Shown in pieces: positions 1 through 8,362 of a stretch of DNA of 64,000 bases. The notes beneath the pieces were generated by a model that was given only the letters and a program-made list of their open reading frames with translations, had not been told where the DNA came from and made no database searches. The first letter of the stretch is position 1, and each line of letters begins with the position of its first letter. A program made the position numbers and the translations under genes. Origin of the DNA: Ferrimonas lipolytica (GTDB taxonomy: Bacteria > Pseudomonadota > Gammaproteobacteria > Enterobacterales > Shewanellaceae); assembly GCF_012295575.1 (NCBI RefSeq), contig NZ_CP051180.1:3348001-3412000 (forward strand), in the 5' to 3' direction.

Positions 1-2
1 GC

Positions 3-422
3 AGTAGCAAGCCAGAACGTCCAAACCACCTGTTTCAGAGCTATGTTGATGCCGCTGGGATCACCCATTTTCAGCTCAACTACTTTGGTAATGGCAGCAA
101 GGAAGAGCAGCCAACAGCCAAGCAAGACAAATCGGAACGAGGCGGAAAAGGTGGCGGTGGCAAAGGCGGCGGTGGCAAAGGTGGTCCACCACCAGGAGGC
201 GGTAAAGGTGCCCGAGGTGAAACCGCCAAGAATGAGTCGGAACGACCAGTGCCCCAATATGAAGGGATTGAAAGCGAGCATTTTCTCATGCAGCTGTTGG
301 ATAATGAGCTCGAACAACGCCAACTGTGCATCGCTGGCTATAAGGTCACCGAACAGCGGCCAACTCAAAATGGCGCAGTGATGCTAGGCGAATGTACCCA
401 AACAACCGCTATGCTAGATTAA
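3..422 (+). CDS. 3' part of a hypothetical protein with a glycine/lysine-rich linker (5' end outside window)
   Basis: The third forward frame is open from the window edge to a TAA at 420-422 and gives about 139 residues without a start, so the gene begins upstream of the window. The middle holds a low-complexity Gly/Lys stretch (GGKGGGGKGGGGKGG) followed by PPPGGG. The flanks are ordinary, charged and folded-looking (PQYEGIEGEHFL-type composition, LDNELEQRQLCIAGY). I chose this frame over the ATG-initiated frame at 43-381 because it alone runs from the edge and has normal composition on both sides of the linker. No family is recognised. It is convergent with the next gene. Confidence 0.6.
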   Translation, partial: SSKPERPNHLFQSYVDAAGITHFQLNYFGNGSKEEQPTAKQDKSERGGKGGGGKGGGGKGGPPPGGGKGARGETAKNESERPVPQYEGIESEHFLMQLLDNELEQRQLCIAGYKVTEQRPTQNGAVMLGECTQTTAMLD

Positions 423-433
423 GCGGCTCCGAA

Positions 434-841
434 CTACAGGTGCAATGTTCTTTTTTGCATCCACACCAAGGAGTTATTGGTGAATGGAATCATCCATACT
501 GCGGTATTATCATCTTGATAGACACGGAAAAACACCAGCTCTGCCAAGCTAAGTTCACTTTTCCTAAATGAGCGATAGAGCTTATTCGCCATTTTCGACA
601 GTCGATTGGGTGAACTGAGGTCGACCGAAGTCAAATCGACGGTAAAACGGCTTACTGGTCGCTCGCCCCAGTATTCTTGAGTTTCGATATAGCGGCCATG
701 AACTCGATATTTCAATGGTGTGGTAAAGCAATCTTCGTCAGTCACGCAGGCGGCAAAATAGAAGAGGCCACTATTATCTTCTTGCGGCACCGCGGAGATC
801 CGCATATCGGCTCGCGCAATGACGAGTGTCATTCCAACCAC
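434..841 (-). CDS. hypothetical small exported protein
   Basis: A 135-residue reading frame with GTG as the first usable start. It holds two cysteines in the context ACVTDEDCFTT and an acidic, beta-rich body. No family is recognised. The in-frame sequence upstream of the GTG still reads like a signal peptide (RVRSVFVTSSVVGMTLVIARA), so the true start may be farther upstream at a non-standard codon, or the start may have been lost by mutation. It lies 74 bp downstream of assT1 on the same strand and may be co-transcribed with it. Confidence 0.5.
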   Translation of the reverse strand: MVGMTLVIARADMRISAVPQEDNSGLFYFAACVTDEDCFTTPLKYRVHGRYIETQEYWGERPVSRFTVDLTSVDLSSPNRLSKMANKLYRSFRKSELSLAELVFFRVYQDDNTAVWMIPFTNNSLVWMQKRTLHL

Positions 842-915
842 AGACGAAGTTACAAAAACAGACCGGACTCGAAAGCCAGGTCTGTCATGAAAATGTACTC
901 TGCAGACAATTTACT

Positions 916-2706
916 TTACTTGGCAAACACGCTGTTGGGATTGATGATCAGAGCACGGTAGTGGGGTTTGTGCGGCTTGTCGGTGCGTACATCAATCTCA
1001 ACCATGATTTCCTTAGAGTCGTAGTCAATCTCGGTGAGCTTACCTACAGTCGGGGTTGGCCCTGGCTTGAATAGGTCAATAGACCCGGAGAAGTTAAACA
1101 TGGTGTTGCGGTCAGCCCTGTACTCAGTAATGGAAGTCACGGGGCTGTACCAATCGTAGCCTTTCTCTTTCCCGTATTCCCAGATCTGCTCAATAGTACC
1201 CTTATCTTCGTCGATTTTATATTCAACGAAACGGGAGTATTTCATGGTTGGCATAGCCGGCTGTTCCAAGTTGCGGCCATCACCGTTATCGAACACGGTC
1301 AGAGTACCCTTGGGAGATAACCAAGCGGTGTGCTGAGTGTAGGTCCAGTCGAAATCGGTGCCTTCACAGGTCGCGCCCTTACAGTTCAGCTTGTTGCCCT
1401 CGTTATCAACCGGGGTCAGTACCTTATCGGACAGTTCGCCCCAACCCACGTCGGGTGCCTGAATCCACTTCACTTCCATATCGCGGCCCACTTTTACTAC
1501 GCCCTGATGACGTAGGGAGACGATGATAGCGTCGTCCTTAGGATCGTACTCAATAGAGTTGATGTGGGCCCAGTTACGGCCAGGACCAACACCCAGAGCA
1601 TCACCGAAGGGGGTGTCAGGCTCCAGTTCGGCGGTTTCACCAACGTGGTTTAGGTCCACGTTTAGGCACACCGCGCCTTGGTCCAAGGCACCTAGCAAAT
1701 CGTCACGCAGGGGATCCAATATCTTGTTGAAATCCCAAGCTTCAATCAGGTTGCCCTGACGATCGATTTCTATCACTTGGTCACGCACCGTGTGCACGTG
1801 CTGCCCGTCTTCCCGCTTATAATTGGCCTTACCGGCGCGGATCAGAATGGTATCGTTTGCAGTGTAACGGGCCTCGTGAGAACCGTCCACGTATCCTCCG
1901 GGCAGACGCTTGAAGGTGATAACGCGACCAAGCATGTCGACCTCACCCCAGCTCTGACCTTGTACGAAGACAAAGGTACCGTCTTTGGTTTCGCTGAGGC
2001 CCATCAAGTAACCTCGACTGTCCATATTACGATCGTAGCCCTCATAGGTGGCATCTTGGTTCAGCCACCAGCGGTATTCACCCTGAGTGTCGATCATGTA
2101 GGTCATAGGAGCCGCTTCGAAAGAGGCGGAGCCGGTTGCTGGCGAGGGGTCAAGCGGGTGGGCGTTCTGGGGTTTTTGACCGGACCAATGCATGTCGGAA
2201 CCGTGGAAAGTATTGGTAGAAGAGTTCACCAAGTACAGACGATCTTTAAACTGCTTGTCGACTTTTTTAACGTCGACTGGTTGCATGATGGATTGGGAGC
2301 GATTATCAATGTAGTGGTTGGTCAGGCTGCCCGTCAGAATTTTGTAATTCTCTTCAAACTTCTTACCGTCTTTAGTGAACTCAATGGTCACCTTGTTTTC
2401 GTGGTTGGCATACATCCCCCACACCGGGATGCCATCGTGAGTCAGAATGGAGGTTTTACCCACATCGTATTCAATGTCCACGCCCTTATGTCCTTTGCCT
2501 TGAACAGTAACGTGCACGTCGCTCAACTCGGCTCCGTCACGCAAGATCACTGCTGTCAGCGGGGCATTGTCGTAAGGGTTGACGATCACCGCACCCAGTT
2601 CGCCTACGGCAGGGGCTGGCGGGTATCCGGCGGCGTTTACGGTGGCAGTTAGGCCCAAGCCTGCCAAAGTGGCTACAGTGACCAGAGAAACAACGGATTT
2701 TTTCAT
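916..2706 (-). CDS. assT: aryl-sulfate sulfotransferase AssT, copy 1
   Basis: A 596-residue periplasmic arylsulfate sulfotransferase, which moves sulfate from one phenyl sulfate to another phenol without PAPS. It has a Sec signal peptide ending VNAAG, then the AssT N-terminal beta domain (GELGAVIVNPYDNAPLTAVI) and the beta-propeller. Residues equivalent to the E. coli CFT073 active site are all present: His in GSHEARY, His in NWAHINS, Arg in SLRHQG, and the transiently sulfated His in TQHTAW. The Cys pair in LNCKGATC matches the disulfide made by DsbL. Length matches the E. coli enzyme (598). The ATG is preceded by AGGG in the gap. There is no outer-membrane protein gene beside it, and the dsbL on its upstream side is a pseudogene, so it would need DsbL from another locus. 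Confidence 0.95.
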   Translation of the reverse strand: MKKSVVSLVTVATLAGLGLTATVNAAGYPPAPAVGELGAVIVNPYDNAPLTAVILRDGAELSDVHVTVQGKGHKGVDIEYDVGKTSILTHDGIPVWGMYANHENKVTIEFTKDGKKFEENYKILTGSLTNHYIDNRSQSIMQPVDVKKVDKQFKDRLYLVNSSTNTFHGSDMHWSGQKPQNAHPLDPSPATGSASFEAAPMTYMIDTQGEYRWWLNQDATYEGYDRNMDSRGYLMGLSETKDGTFVFVQGQSWGEVDMLGRVITFKRLPGGYVDGSHEARYTANDTILIRAGKANYKREDGQHVHTVRDQVIEIDRQGNLIEAWDFNKILDPLRDDLLGALDQGAVCLNVDLNHVGETAELEPDTPFGDALGVGPGRNWAHINSIEYDPKDDAIIVSLRHQGVVKVGRDMEVKWIQAPDVGWGELSDKVLTPVDNEGNKLNCKGATCEGTDFDWTYTQHTAWLSPKGTLTVFDNGDGRNLEQPAMPTMKYSRFVEYKIDEDKGTIEQIWEYGKEKGYDWYSPVTSITEYRADRNTMFNFSGSIDLFKPGPTPTVGKLTEIDYDSKEIMVEIDVRTDKPHKPHYRALIINPNSVFAK

Positions 2707-2844
2707 TATTAATACCCTATTGGTTTTGTATGATAGCAGTTAATAAAGTGGCTGGTGCTCGTCTGTATTTCGCCAACTCAGAACTACAAATAATCAGCGC
2801 GAGCTTGCCTTGAGGTCACTATCTCCGTAAGCCTCTAGATAAAA

Positions 2845-2860
2845 TGAGACAGAGATCACT
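2845..2860. promoter_or_regulatory. CRP-like site upstream of assT1
   Basis: TGAGA-CAGAGA-TCACT matches the CRP pattern TGTGA-N6-TCACA at 8 of 10 core positions. It is about 140 bp upstream of the assT1 start, in a 349-bp AT-rich gap (2707-3055) that contains no gene. CRP binding is inferred from pattern only. Confidence 0.35.
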
Positions 2861-3055
2861 CTCAAATGATGTGGCGAGGTAGCAATCCTGCTTTTTATGA
2901 CTACTGATATGATTCGATATGGATAATTAAATTTTTAATAATCGTAATTATTTTCTTGATATTCATTGGTGAGCATTACTTCCTAATTATTAAGATAAAA
3001 AATTATTCTATTTATCAGATGTTGAATTATTAACTGGCAAAGAAGCTAATAAAAA

Positions 3056-3494
3056 GGCTGTGTCGCAGTTAACTGTTGCAAGTCTATACTTAGAGTGTCT
3101 CCTGCTTCGGGGGGCTCAGACATGAAACAGCATGATTTTGCAGAACTGCTGCATCACGTTGAGGAGTTGTCGCCCAGTCAGCGTGAACAACTCCTCAATC
3201 TTCTGCGCTTTGACGGCTCTTCTGCCAGTAAATTTCTCATAGAAAATCACCCAGACACTTGTCCTCACTGCCGCTCAGCCGAATGCGACTTTGGGGTTCC
3301 ACATCCAAAATGTGAACGCTTACGACAGTCTCTTGAAAAGTTGGATAGCTCGATTTCGGGGCGTCACGACCAAATACCTGCATAACTACTTGAGGTGGCA
3401 CCGAATGTTAGACCGGTATCGGTACCAATTCGACCAAAGGCAGCGCCTTAAAGAAGTTGTTGGATGGGATGCAACAGCTAATTAAGACACAGCC
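3056..3494 (+). mobile_element. internally deleted IS1595-family insertion sequence relic
   Basis: Two pieces of an IS1595-type transposase remain. An N-terminal part starts at 3122 (MKQHDFAELL, SPSQREQLLNLL, then CPHCRS, the zinc-ribbon start). A C-terminal part lies in another frame at about 3291-3420 ([33 protein letters not shown]). The catalytic core between them is missing. Imperfect terminal inverted repeats are visible: GGCTGTGTCGCAGTTAACTG at 3056 and, reversed, GGCTGTGTCTTAATTAGCTG ending at 3494, both continuing TTGCA. No matching target duplication is visible, so flanking DNA was probably lost. The right end cuts into the dsbL pseudogene. Confidence 0.8.
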
Positions 3495-4009
3495 CTTAAT
3501 TTTGGCGATGGCTACGCCGCGATCCCACTTGGCCAGCAGTTTCCGGACTTCGGAAGAGTCCTTCTTGGCGTTGTAATCCGCTTTGGAAATACCGGCAGCA
3601 TCTAGACCGAAGGAAACGGCCTCTTCGGAGGTTTTGAATTTAATCTTGTCGTCGTGGATATGCTTGTAGTAAGCCATCTGGCTTGCTTGTACTGCTTGTC
3701 ACCCGTGGCCTTGGCGACAACTAGCAAAGTTGGTTTTTCTTTACCGAACAGAGGCTTATTAGTGATGCGGTAGGCATTGTACTCCACGCTAGAAGGCAGA
3801 TTCTTGGTGTAACCGGGAATAACAACCTTTTCGTACTTGTAGCAGAATGGGCAGTTAGTGGAGTACACCTTGACCACGCTATCTCTCGCCTAGAATGCTT
3901 CGTTACCTAAGGTGATGTAATGGGTACCTTCCTCGTAATCAGCAGCGAAACCGGAGGCGGAGAGAACTCGGGCTGCGGTGGCAGTCAGTTTGGCGAGAGA
4001 GAATTTCAT
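3495..4009 (-). pseudogene. dsbL: decayed dsbL (thiol:disulfide oxidase of the AssT system)
   Basis: Three separate lesions are visible. The ATG at 4007-4009 opens a signal peptide (MKFSLAKLTATAA...SGFAADYEEGTHYI) that hits an in-frame TAG after GNEAF. The frame then resumes with the thioredoxin-fold core VVKVYSTNCPFCYKYE, keeping the CPFC active site. After GDKQYKQ a frameshift moves the reading to AYYKHIHDDKIKF. The C-terminus stops after AIAKIKG, exactly where the IS1595 relic begins, so the cis-proline segment (IPAIVVNGKY in the intact copies) is gone. It is more divergent than the three intact dsbL genes are from each other, so it is an older lineage. No dsbI remnant was found beside it. 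Confidence 0.9.
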
Positions 4010-4236
4010 GATGTTGACCTCGGAAAAGTTAGGGCTTCAACGCGGCCCTATACCGCTGTTGGCCGCCACAATACGTCCCTTTCCGAGGCAAAAATAAGAT
4101 CCACATCACCTACCATTCCCCTTTAGCATGGAGGAACTGGACATTTTTGAGTCCACATAGATTTCGCTTCGACGTAGCAAATTCTCCCTGTCCGTTACCC
4201 AACCTTTCAATATCCACACGTGACTACTTCTCACCC

Positions 4237-4254
4237 AAAAAACCGCAATGCGGT
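4237..4254 (-). terminator. terminator after lysR copy 1
   Basis: On the minus strand ACCGCATTGCGGT forms a short GC hairpin followed by TTTTTT, about 27 bp past the lysR stop. No gene is seen in the rest of the 4010-4280 gap. Confidence 0.6.
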
Positions 4255-4280
4255 GTGTGAAAAGGGTGCAGTGTTGTCGC

Positions 4281-5234
4281 TCAGTTTTGTCTGGGCATGA
4301 CCATATGTTCGGCTTCAGCTTGCACTTGTTCCAAGGTCGCTTTGACCTCCTGGCACAGCCATTGGTGAAAAGCAGAATTCTGGTGCGAAGCTGGGTAGAT
4401 GCCGTAATGAATGGACTTGACCTGTTCCAATTCCTTGGGGCCGTGAAACAAAACCAACCTATCTTGGAACGCCGATAAACCAACCTGGGAGGTGTAAAGC
4501 AGTGCATTTCCTCGCTCTATTATATTCACCAAGGCTGGCAAATAGTCTGCTCGTGCAACTACCTTGGGGAAGAGTCGCTTCTGTTCCGATACAACTTCGA
4601 TAATGTTTTTACTCCGGTTCGGGTTGTACACCTGTTGCACTACCCAAGGATATTGGCATAGGTCCATCAGAGTAATGTTACGTCGTCTCAAGATGGGGTG
4701 GTGGGGGCGGCAAGCCATCAATCGCTGTGCAGGCCCAAGAGCTTCTGAAGTGATCATGGGGTCATCCGGTACGAAGTTGTGCACGGCGAAGTCGAGGTCA
4801 TCTTGCCTTAGCTTGTCCAGAGTTTCCGACGTCCAGGTACTGAAGCTCAACTCCAGGCCGGGAGCCTGATGGTGTAATCGTTCGAACAGCCGTGGAATCA
4901 GGCCCACTGCCATTGGTTCAATCACTGCAATGTTAACCTGACCAACATAGTCGGTAGGATTAAACTCCTCCTTGGAGTTGTAGAGATGCTCAACGGCCCC
5001 TAATACTTCAGAAATTTGAGGATAGAGCCTTAGAGTCTTGTCATTAGGCACTAATCCTTCTCTGCTACGAATGAACAGAGAATCATCAAAGATTTCCCTG
5101 AGCTTCTTCAATTCGTAACTCACTCCCGACTGAGACAGATTCAGCTTCGTAGCAGCTTTCTGGGTAGAACCTTCCTCCACTAATACCTTCAGTAATCGTA
5201 GAGATCCCACTTTCAAATCATTAAGGTTCGGCAA
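4281..5234 (-). CDS. LysR-family transcriptional regulator, copy 1
   Basis: A 317-residue LysR-type regulator. The N-terminal winged HTH is at about residues 8-65 (LRLLKVLVEEGSTQKAATKLNLSQSGVSYELKKLRE, then LFIRSREGLVPN). A periplasmic-binding-protein-like effector domain follows (VGQVNIAVIEPMAVGLIPRLF). Full length for the family. It sits between the dsbL relic and an OmcA/MtrC-like lipoprotein, all on the minus strand, and is not divergent from any assT. It may once have regulated the decayed dsb module, but nothing in the sequence proves a target. Confidence 0.9.
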   Translation of the reverse strand: MPNLNDLKVGSLRLLKVLVEEGSTQKAATKLNLSQSGVSYELKKLREIFDDSLFIRSREGLVPNDKTLRLYPQISEVLGAVEHLYNSKEEFNPTDYVGQVNIAVIEPMAVGLIPRLFERLHHQAPGLELSFSTWTSETLDKLRQDDLDFAVHNFVPDDPMITSEALGPAQRLMACRPHHPILRRRNITLMDLCQYPWVVQQVYNPNRSKNIIEVVSEQKRLFPKVVARADYLPALVNIIERGNALLYTSQVGLSAFQDRLVLFHGPKELEQVKSIHYGIYPASHQNSAFHQWLCQEVKATLEQVQAEAEHMVMPRQN

Positions 5235-5485
5235 AGCAAATTCCTCCTTGGTCAGTAACGAAGCTGTAATTATTTGGAATCAAGTTTGTCAAATTACCTT
5301 GCCGACTTTTCAACGATAGGCAAGAGCTAGGCCAAGGTATTCTATATCGAAGCCAAGAAGAGATAGCTTTGTTCGGTGTGAAAGATATCCCAATTAAAAC
5401 AATCGCCTTCATCTCGTTTTCGCAAGTGCAAGTAGTGGGCAGCGACTACATAACTGCCCAATCCATAGAGATCTCATGTCAGCTT

Positions 5486-5998
5486 TTACCCTACAACGGT
5501 CATTGGTGAACCGAATCTGAGTGTCAGGAACTGGCCGAACAGCGACCGTTGAGGCAGTGTTAGATCGTAAGCGCTGTCAACGGCGCCACTAAAAGTGTAG
5601 CGATAGGTGCCATCGTTACGATCCTCTAGCTCACCAGCACAGCTATCAACTTTGCACTTTTCATACCCTAACACTTGCCATTGCGAGCGCTCACCTTCGT
5701 TTTCGGCTTGTAGCTGGGCTGCTTGCACCTTTAACCCGTCGATACGCACTAGCGGCAAAGCCAATTCATTGTAAGCGGCAAATTCAATAGTTAAACGGCC
5801 ATCAACCACTGTACTTGCGGTTATCTCAACATCAACGGTTTTTGCTTCATCGGTAACCAATGGAGCAGCATCACCAGGGATCCCCGGAGCCCCAGGAGCA
5901 CCATCTTTACCATCATCGCCGTCTGAGCAACCCACTAGGCCTAACAGTAACGTGGACGCCAATATCGCGGTGATTCGATTCACTGCAAAAGTCATCAT
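5486..5998 (-). CDS. lipoprotein resembling the haem-free N-terminal domain of OmcA/MtrC cytochromes
   Basis: A 170-residue protein with a lipoprotein signal (lipobox LVGC), then a collagen-like spacer (GKDGAPGAPGIPGD). The body fits the first domain of OmcA/MtrC decahaem cytochromes: LTIEFAAYNELALPLVRIDGLKVQAAQL, SQWQVLGYEKC, DGTYRYTFSG, then LTLPQRS. There is no CXXCH motif anywhere, and it stops where the haem domains of MtrC would begin. The only Cys pair (CKVDSC) is not a haem site. It is either an orphan domain or a truncated cytochrome gene. No cytochrome gene follows it on the minus strand. Family assignment is by recalled resemblance to MtrC. Confidence 0.65.
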   Translation of the reverse strand: MMTFAVNRITAILASTLLLGLVGCSDGDDGKDGAPGAPGIPGDAAPLVTDEAKTVDVEITASTVVDGRLTIEFAAYNELALPLVRIDGLKVQAAQLQAENEGERSQWQVLGYEKCKVDSCAGELEDRNDGTYRYTFSGAVDSAYDLTLPQRSLFGQFLTLRFGSPMTVVG

Positions 5999-6218
5999 CT
6001 ATCCTCATCATCAACTGCTGCGACATGGGCCGCAGCGAACGGTGACATTGTGAATTTTTGCAAGCAGCACTGCTGAGGGCACAAGTGGGGTTAACGAATA
6101 AGTGAAGGTTTAAGGTAATTATTCAGGCGATTTAAGCACTTTTAAGAGCAAAGGCAGTGGTGGGAAGTTATAAAAAAATCTAAAAAACCTTTATCTTTAT
6201 ATACTTACTTTTATTCGG

Positions 6219-6392
6219 TATGGCTTAGGCCTAATCGACACTGCGGCGTTAATGCATCTAGATGTCGACTACGATGATACCTTTATCAGTGGCATACATG
6301 GCTTAGCTAGCACACCGAGGCCAATGATTCGCCAGTGCATCCAAGTCAGGCGCCACTTGATATTAAAAATAGCTGATAGCAAGTGGCATTAA
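6219..6392 (+). other. possible gene remnant in a 423-bp intergenic region
   Basis: The 5999-6421 gap holds a forward stretch with coding-like composition (LGLIDTAALMHLDVDYDDTF, then ISGIHGLAST) ending at a TAA, but with no start codon or ribosome site and no recognised family. It may be the tail of a lost gene. The rest of the gap is AT-rich and shows nothing else. Confidence 0.2.
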
Positions 6393-6421
6393 TAAGCGAC
6401 AATTGACAAGTAAGCAGATTA

Positions 6422-7174
6422 TTACTGCAACTCTTGGGCGTTCATCTCTACCGCCCAAATATGTTCATCAACATCAAAGTTTCGTAATGAAGTTTCAACT
6501 TCATCACATATATTCATTACTCGCTTAAAGCTGTCGTTAGTTAATGGCGTCTGCCAGCTTAATTCTTCCAAGCTAAATGACATCACCTTAAACACACGTT
6601 CCATAGGCAAACTTATCGCCTCATCGCGGAAGCTGTAATTATTACTGAACAGCGAGAAGCCTCGCTCAACGCAAGTAACTTCATTGAGACACTGATGAAG
6701 GTGATCGTCATCGGCCACCAGCTCGCCATTAGCGCGTGCCATCTGCAGGAAGTTCAGGTTACTTTGGTACCAGCTATCCAGCAGTTTGCGAGTAATAGCA
6801 ATACGGCTATGCGACGCATGTTTCCATACGCTCGGCATGGCGGCCAAAAACTGTACACCCCCCAAATCACTTTGCTTATGTTGGCGCCGAATCCAGATCA
6901 TCTGCATCGCCATAAACCGCTCTGCTATAGACTCCTGCCGCAATGCAATCTCTTGGCAGGCTTTAACCCCAAAGGTTGCCATCACCCGATTAAACAAGCC
7001 AACCGCGATATCTTCTCGTTTAGCAAAGCTGCCATAAAGGGTATTGACGGAGCACTCAGCTTGGCGCGCTAACTCTAGTAAGCTCAGTGAGAACAACCCT
7101 CTCTCAACGATCGCTTCCTCCGCTTTATCTAGAATCATTCTGTCTCGCTGTTTCTTCTGCTCAACCCGGCCCAT
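6422..7174 (-). CDS. TetR-family regulator, copy 1 (divergent from omp1-assT2)
   Basis: A 250-residue TetR-type repressor. The start is the internal ATG at 7174 because AAGGA stands 7 bases before it; the longer frame adds 11 residues without a ribosome site. The HTH covers about residues 12-58 (RMILDKAEEAIVERGLFSLS, then ECSVNTLYGSFAKRED). The ligand domain shows IRRQHKQSDLGGVQF, AMPSVWKHASH and VERGFSLFSNNYSFR, features shared with copies 2 and 3, so these regulators form one subfamily. Divergence from omp1-assT2 across a 397-bp gap suggests local control, presumably relieved by an aryl sulfate or phenol ligand (inference). Confidence 0.9.
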   Translation of the reverse strand: MGRVEQKKQRDRMILDKAEEAIVERGLFSLSLLELARQAECSVNTLYGSFAKREDIAVGLFNRVMATFGVKACQEIALRQESIAERFMAMQMIWIRRQHKQSDLGGVQFLAAMPSVWKHASHSRIAITRKLLDSWYQSNLNFLQMARANGELVADDDHLHQCLNEVTCVERGFSLFSNNYSFRDEAISLPMERVFKVMSFSLEELSWQTPLTNDSFKRVMNICDEVETSLRNFDVDEHIWAVEMNAQELQ

Positions 7175-7571
7175 GGCAATGTCCTTATTTAAAAAGTATT
7201 GAAGCATTGTTTATCAAAGACACCGAAATTTCTGTTAACTGAAGCCAATTCAAGCCGCGACTAATAGTATCTGGTTCACAGATCTCTTATTTACGTCACG
7301 AAAGTGAAAAAAATTACTCACCCAAATGATAATTACTGAAATAAATAACGGAAACTTCTTTGAGCAAAGCCACGGCTCATAAATTAAGCCTATAAATATC
7401 ACTATTTTACAAACCAAGCTGACATTTATAACGGTGACTAACATTCTTCTAATCACATTCTTATCGGCATCAAATTTCTATTCTGCTCTGCAACGAATAC
7501 AGGGAGCAGTGGCTAATCCAAGGCGCCCTAGAGTCTGAGTTATGGCCCGAAGAAGCGGCCAAGGAGAAAGA
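7175..7571. promoter_or_regulatory. divergent control region tetR1 / omp1-assT2
   Basis: A 397-bp AT-rich gap between divergent genes. Short inverted repeats that could be operators include TCACGAAAGTGA near 7298 and TGAGCAAAGCCACGGCTCA near 7361. The small reverse frame at 7250-7456 has no ribosome site or recognisable content and is not called. The ribosome site AAGGAGA precedes the omp1 ATG. Confidence 0.4.
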
Positions 7572-8315
7572 ATGAAATCACTACAAACTGCCACTTTAGT
7601 TGCAAGCTTGCTGGCGCTGCCCGGTGCAAATGCCGCCATGCTTGCAGTCGAAGCTGGGGTAATGGATTGGGGCAGCAAAGCCGAAAACTACTTTGGCGAC
7701 GCTAAAAGCAGCAACCCATTCATCAAAATTAAGGCCGCTACCGGCTCGGAGTTTGGCGACATCTATGGCCACTTCGTTCTCGAGGATTTCGACGATAGCG
7801 ACTTGATGGGTAGTGAAATCAATGTAATTGGCCAGATCAACATGGGCCAAACCGATTTCAATTGGTACGGCCAGATCTTCAGTAAGACCAAACCTAACTG
7901 GTCTGAAACCAACACCTTATTAGGCTTTAGCCACGATAAAACCTGGGACAACGGTATCTACACCCAAGTTGCTGTTGCTGGCCACATCGTTACCTCTGAT
8001 TACCAACATTTTGGCTTCGATGTTAATGGCTTTAACGGCGGTTACGCCTACTTCGGCATCGATAAGACCTTTGCCATTGCTGACAGCGCACTCAAATTAT
8101 TGTGGTGGCAAGAGCACTACTTTGGTCGCGACGACGACTACTTGATAGTCGCTGGTGACGGTGAAGACCACGGCTTCAATGGCAAGCTAGAAGCCCGTTA
8201 CTTCATTGGCGATACCGGTTTGTCGGCGGCTCTGGCTTACCGCTACGCCGAAAATAACATGGGTAAGCAGGGTTACCACGACGCCATCTTCTACTCCATG
8301 CAGTACAACTTTTAA
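7572..8315 (+). CDS. outer-membrane beta-barrel channel, Tsx/OmpK-like, copy 1
   Basis: A 247-residue exported protein. ATG at 7572 is chosen because AAGGAGA lies just before it and MKSLQTATLVASLLALPGANA is a clean signal peptide; the ATG at 7542 would bury that signal. The mature part has alternating aromatic beta strands (TDFNWYGQIF, KLLWWQEHYF) and ends SMQYNF with a C-terminal phenylalanine, as outer-membrane barrels do. Segments such as EFGDIYGHFVLEDFDD and NVIGQINMGQTDF recall the Tsx/OmpK nucleoside-channel family, though this is by eye. It lies 47 bp upstream of assT2 and likely admits substrates or acceptors to the periplasmic enzyme (inference). Confidence 0.75.
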   Translation: MKSLQTATLVASLLALPGANAAMLAVEAGVMDWGSKAENYFGDAKSSNPFIKIKAATGSEFGDIYGHFVLEDFDDSDLMGSEINVIGQINMGQTDFNWYGQIFSKTKPNWSETNTLLGFSHDKTWDNGIYTQVAVAGHIVTSDYQHFGFDVNGFNGGYAYFGIDKTFAIADSALKLLWWQEHYFGRDDDYLIVAGDGEDHGFNGKLEARYFIGDTGLSAALAYRYAENNMGKQGYHDAIFYSMQYNF

Positions 8316-8362
8316 CTGATTACTTCGACCGAATTAAATAGAGATATATAGGAATTAACGTT

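Noticed and set aside
43-381. ATG-initiated frame at the window start
   Set aside because: The third frame is open from the window edge to 422 and gives more natural protein on both sides of the Gly-rich linker. The ATG frame is its shadow.
1777-2652. 291-residue forward frame opposite assT1
   Set aside because: It lies wholly antisense to a confident gene with conserved active-site motifs. Its composition is that of a shadow frame, and it has no signal, domain or ribosome site.
7250-7456. Small reverse frame in the tetR1/omp1 gap
   Set aside because: It is hydrophobic by chance in AT-rich DNA, has no ribosome site, and would occupy the divergent control region.
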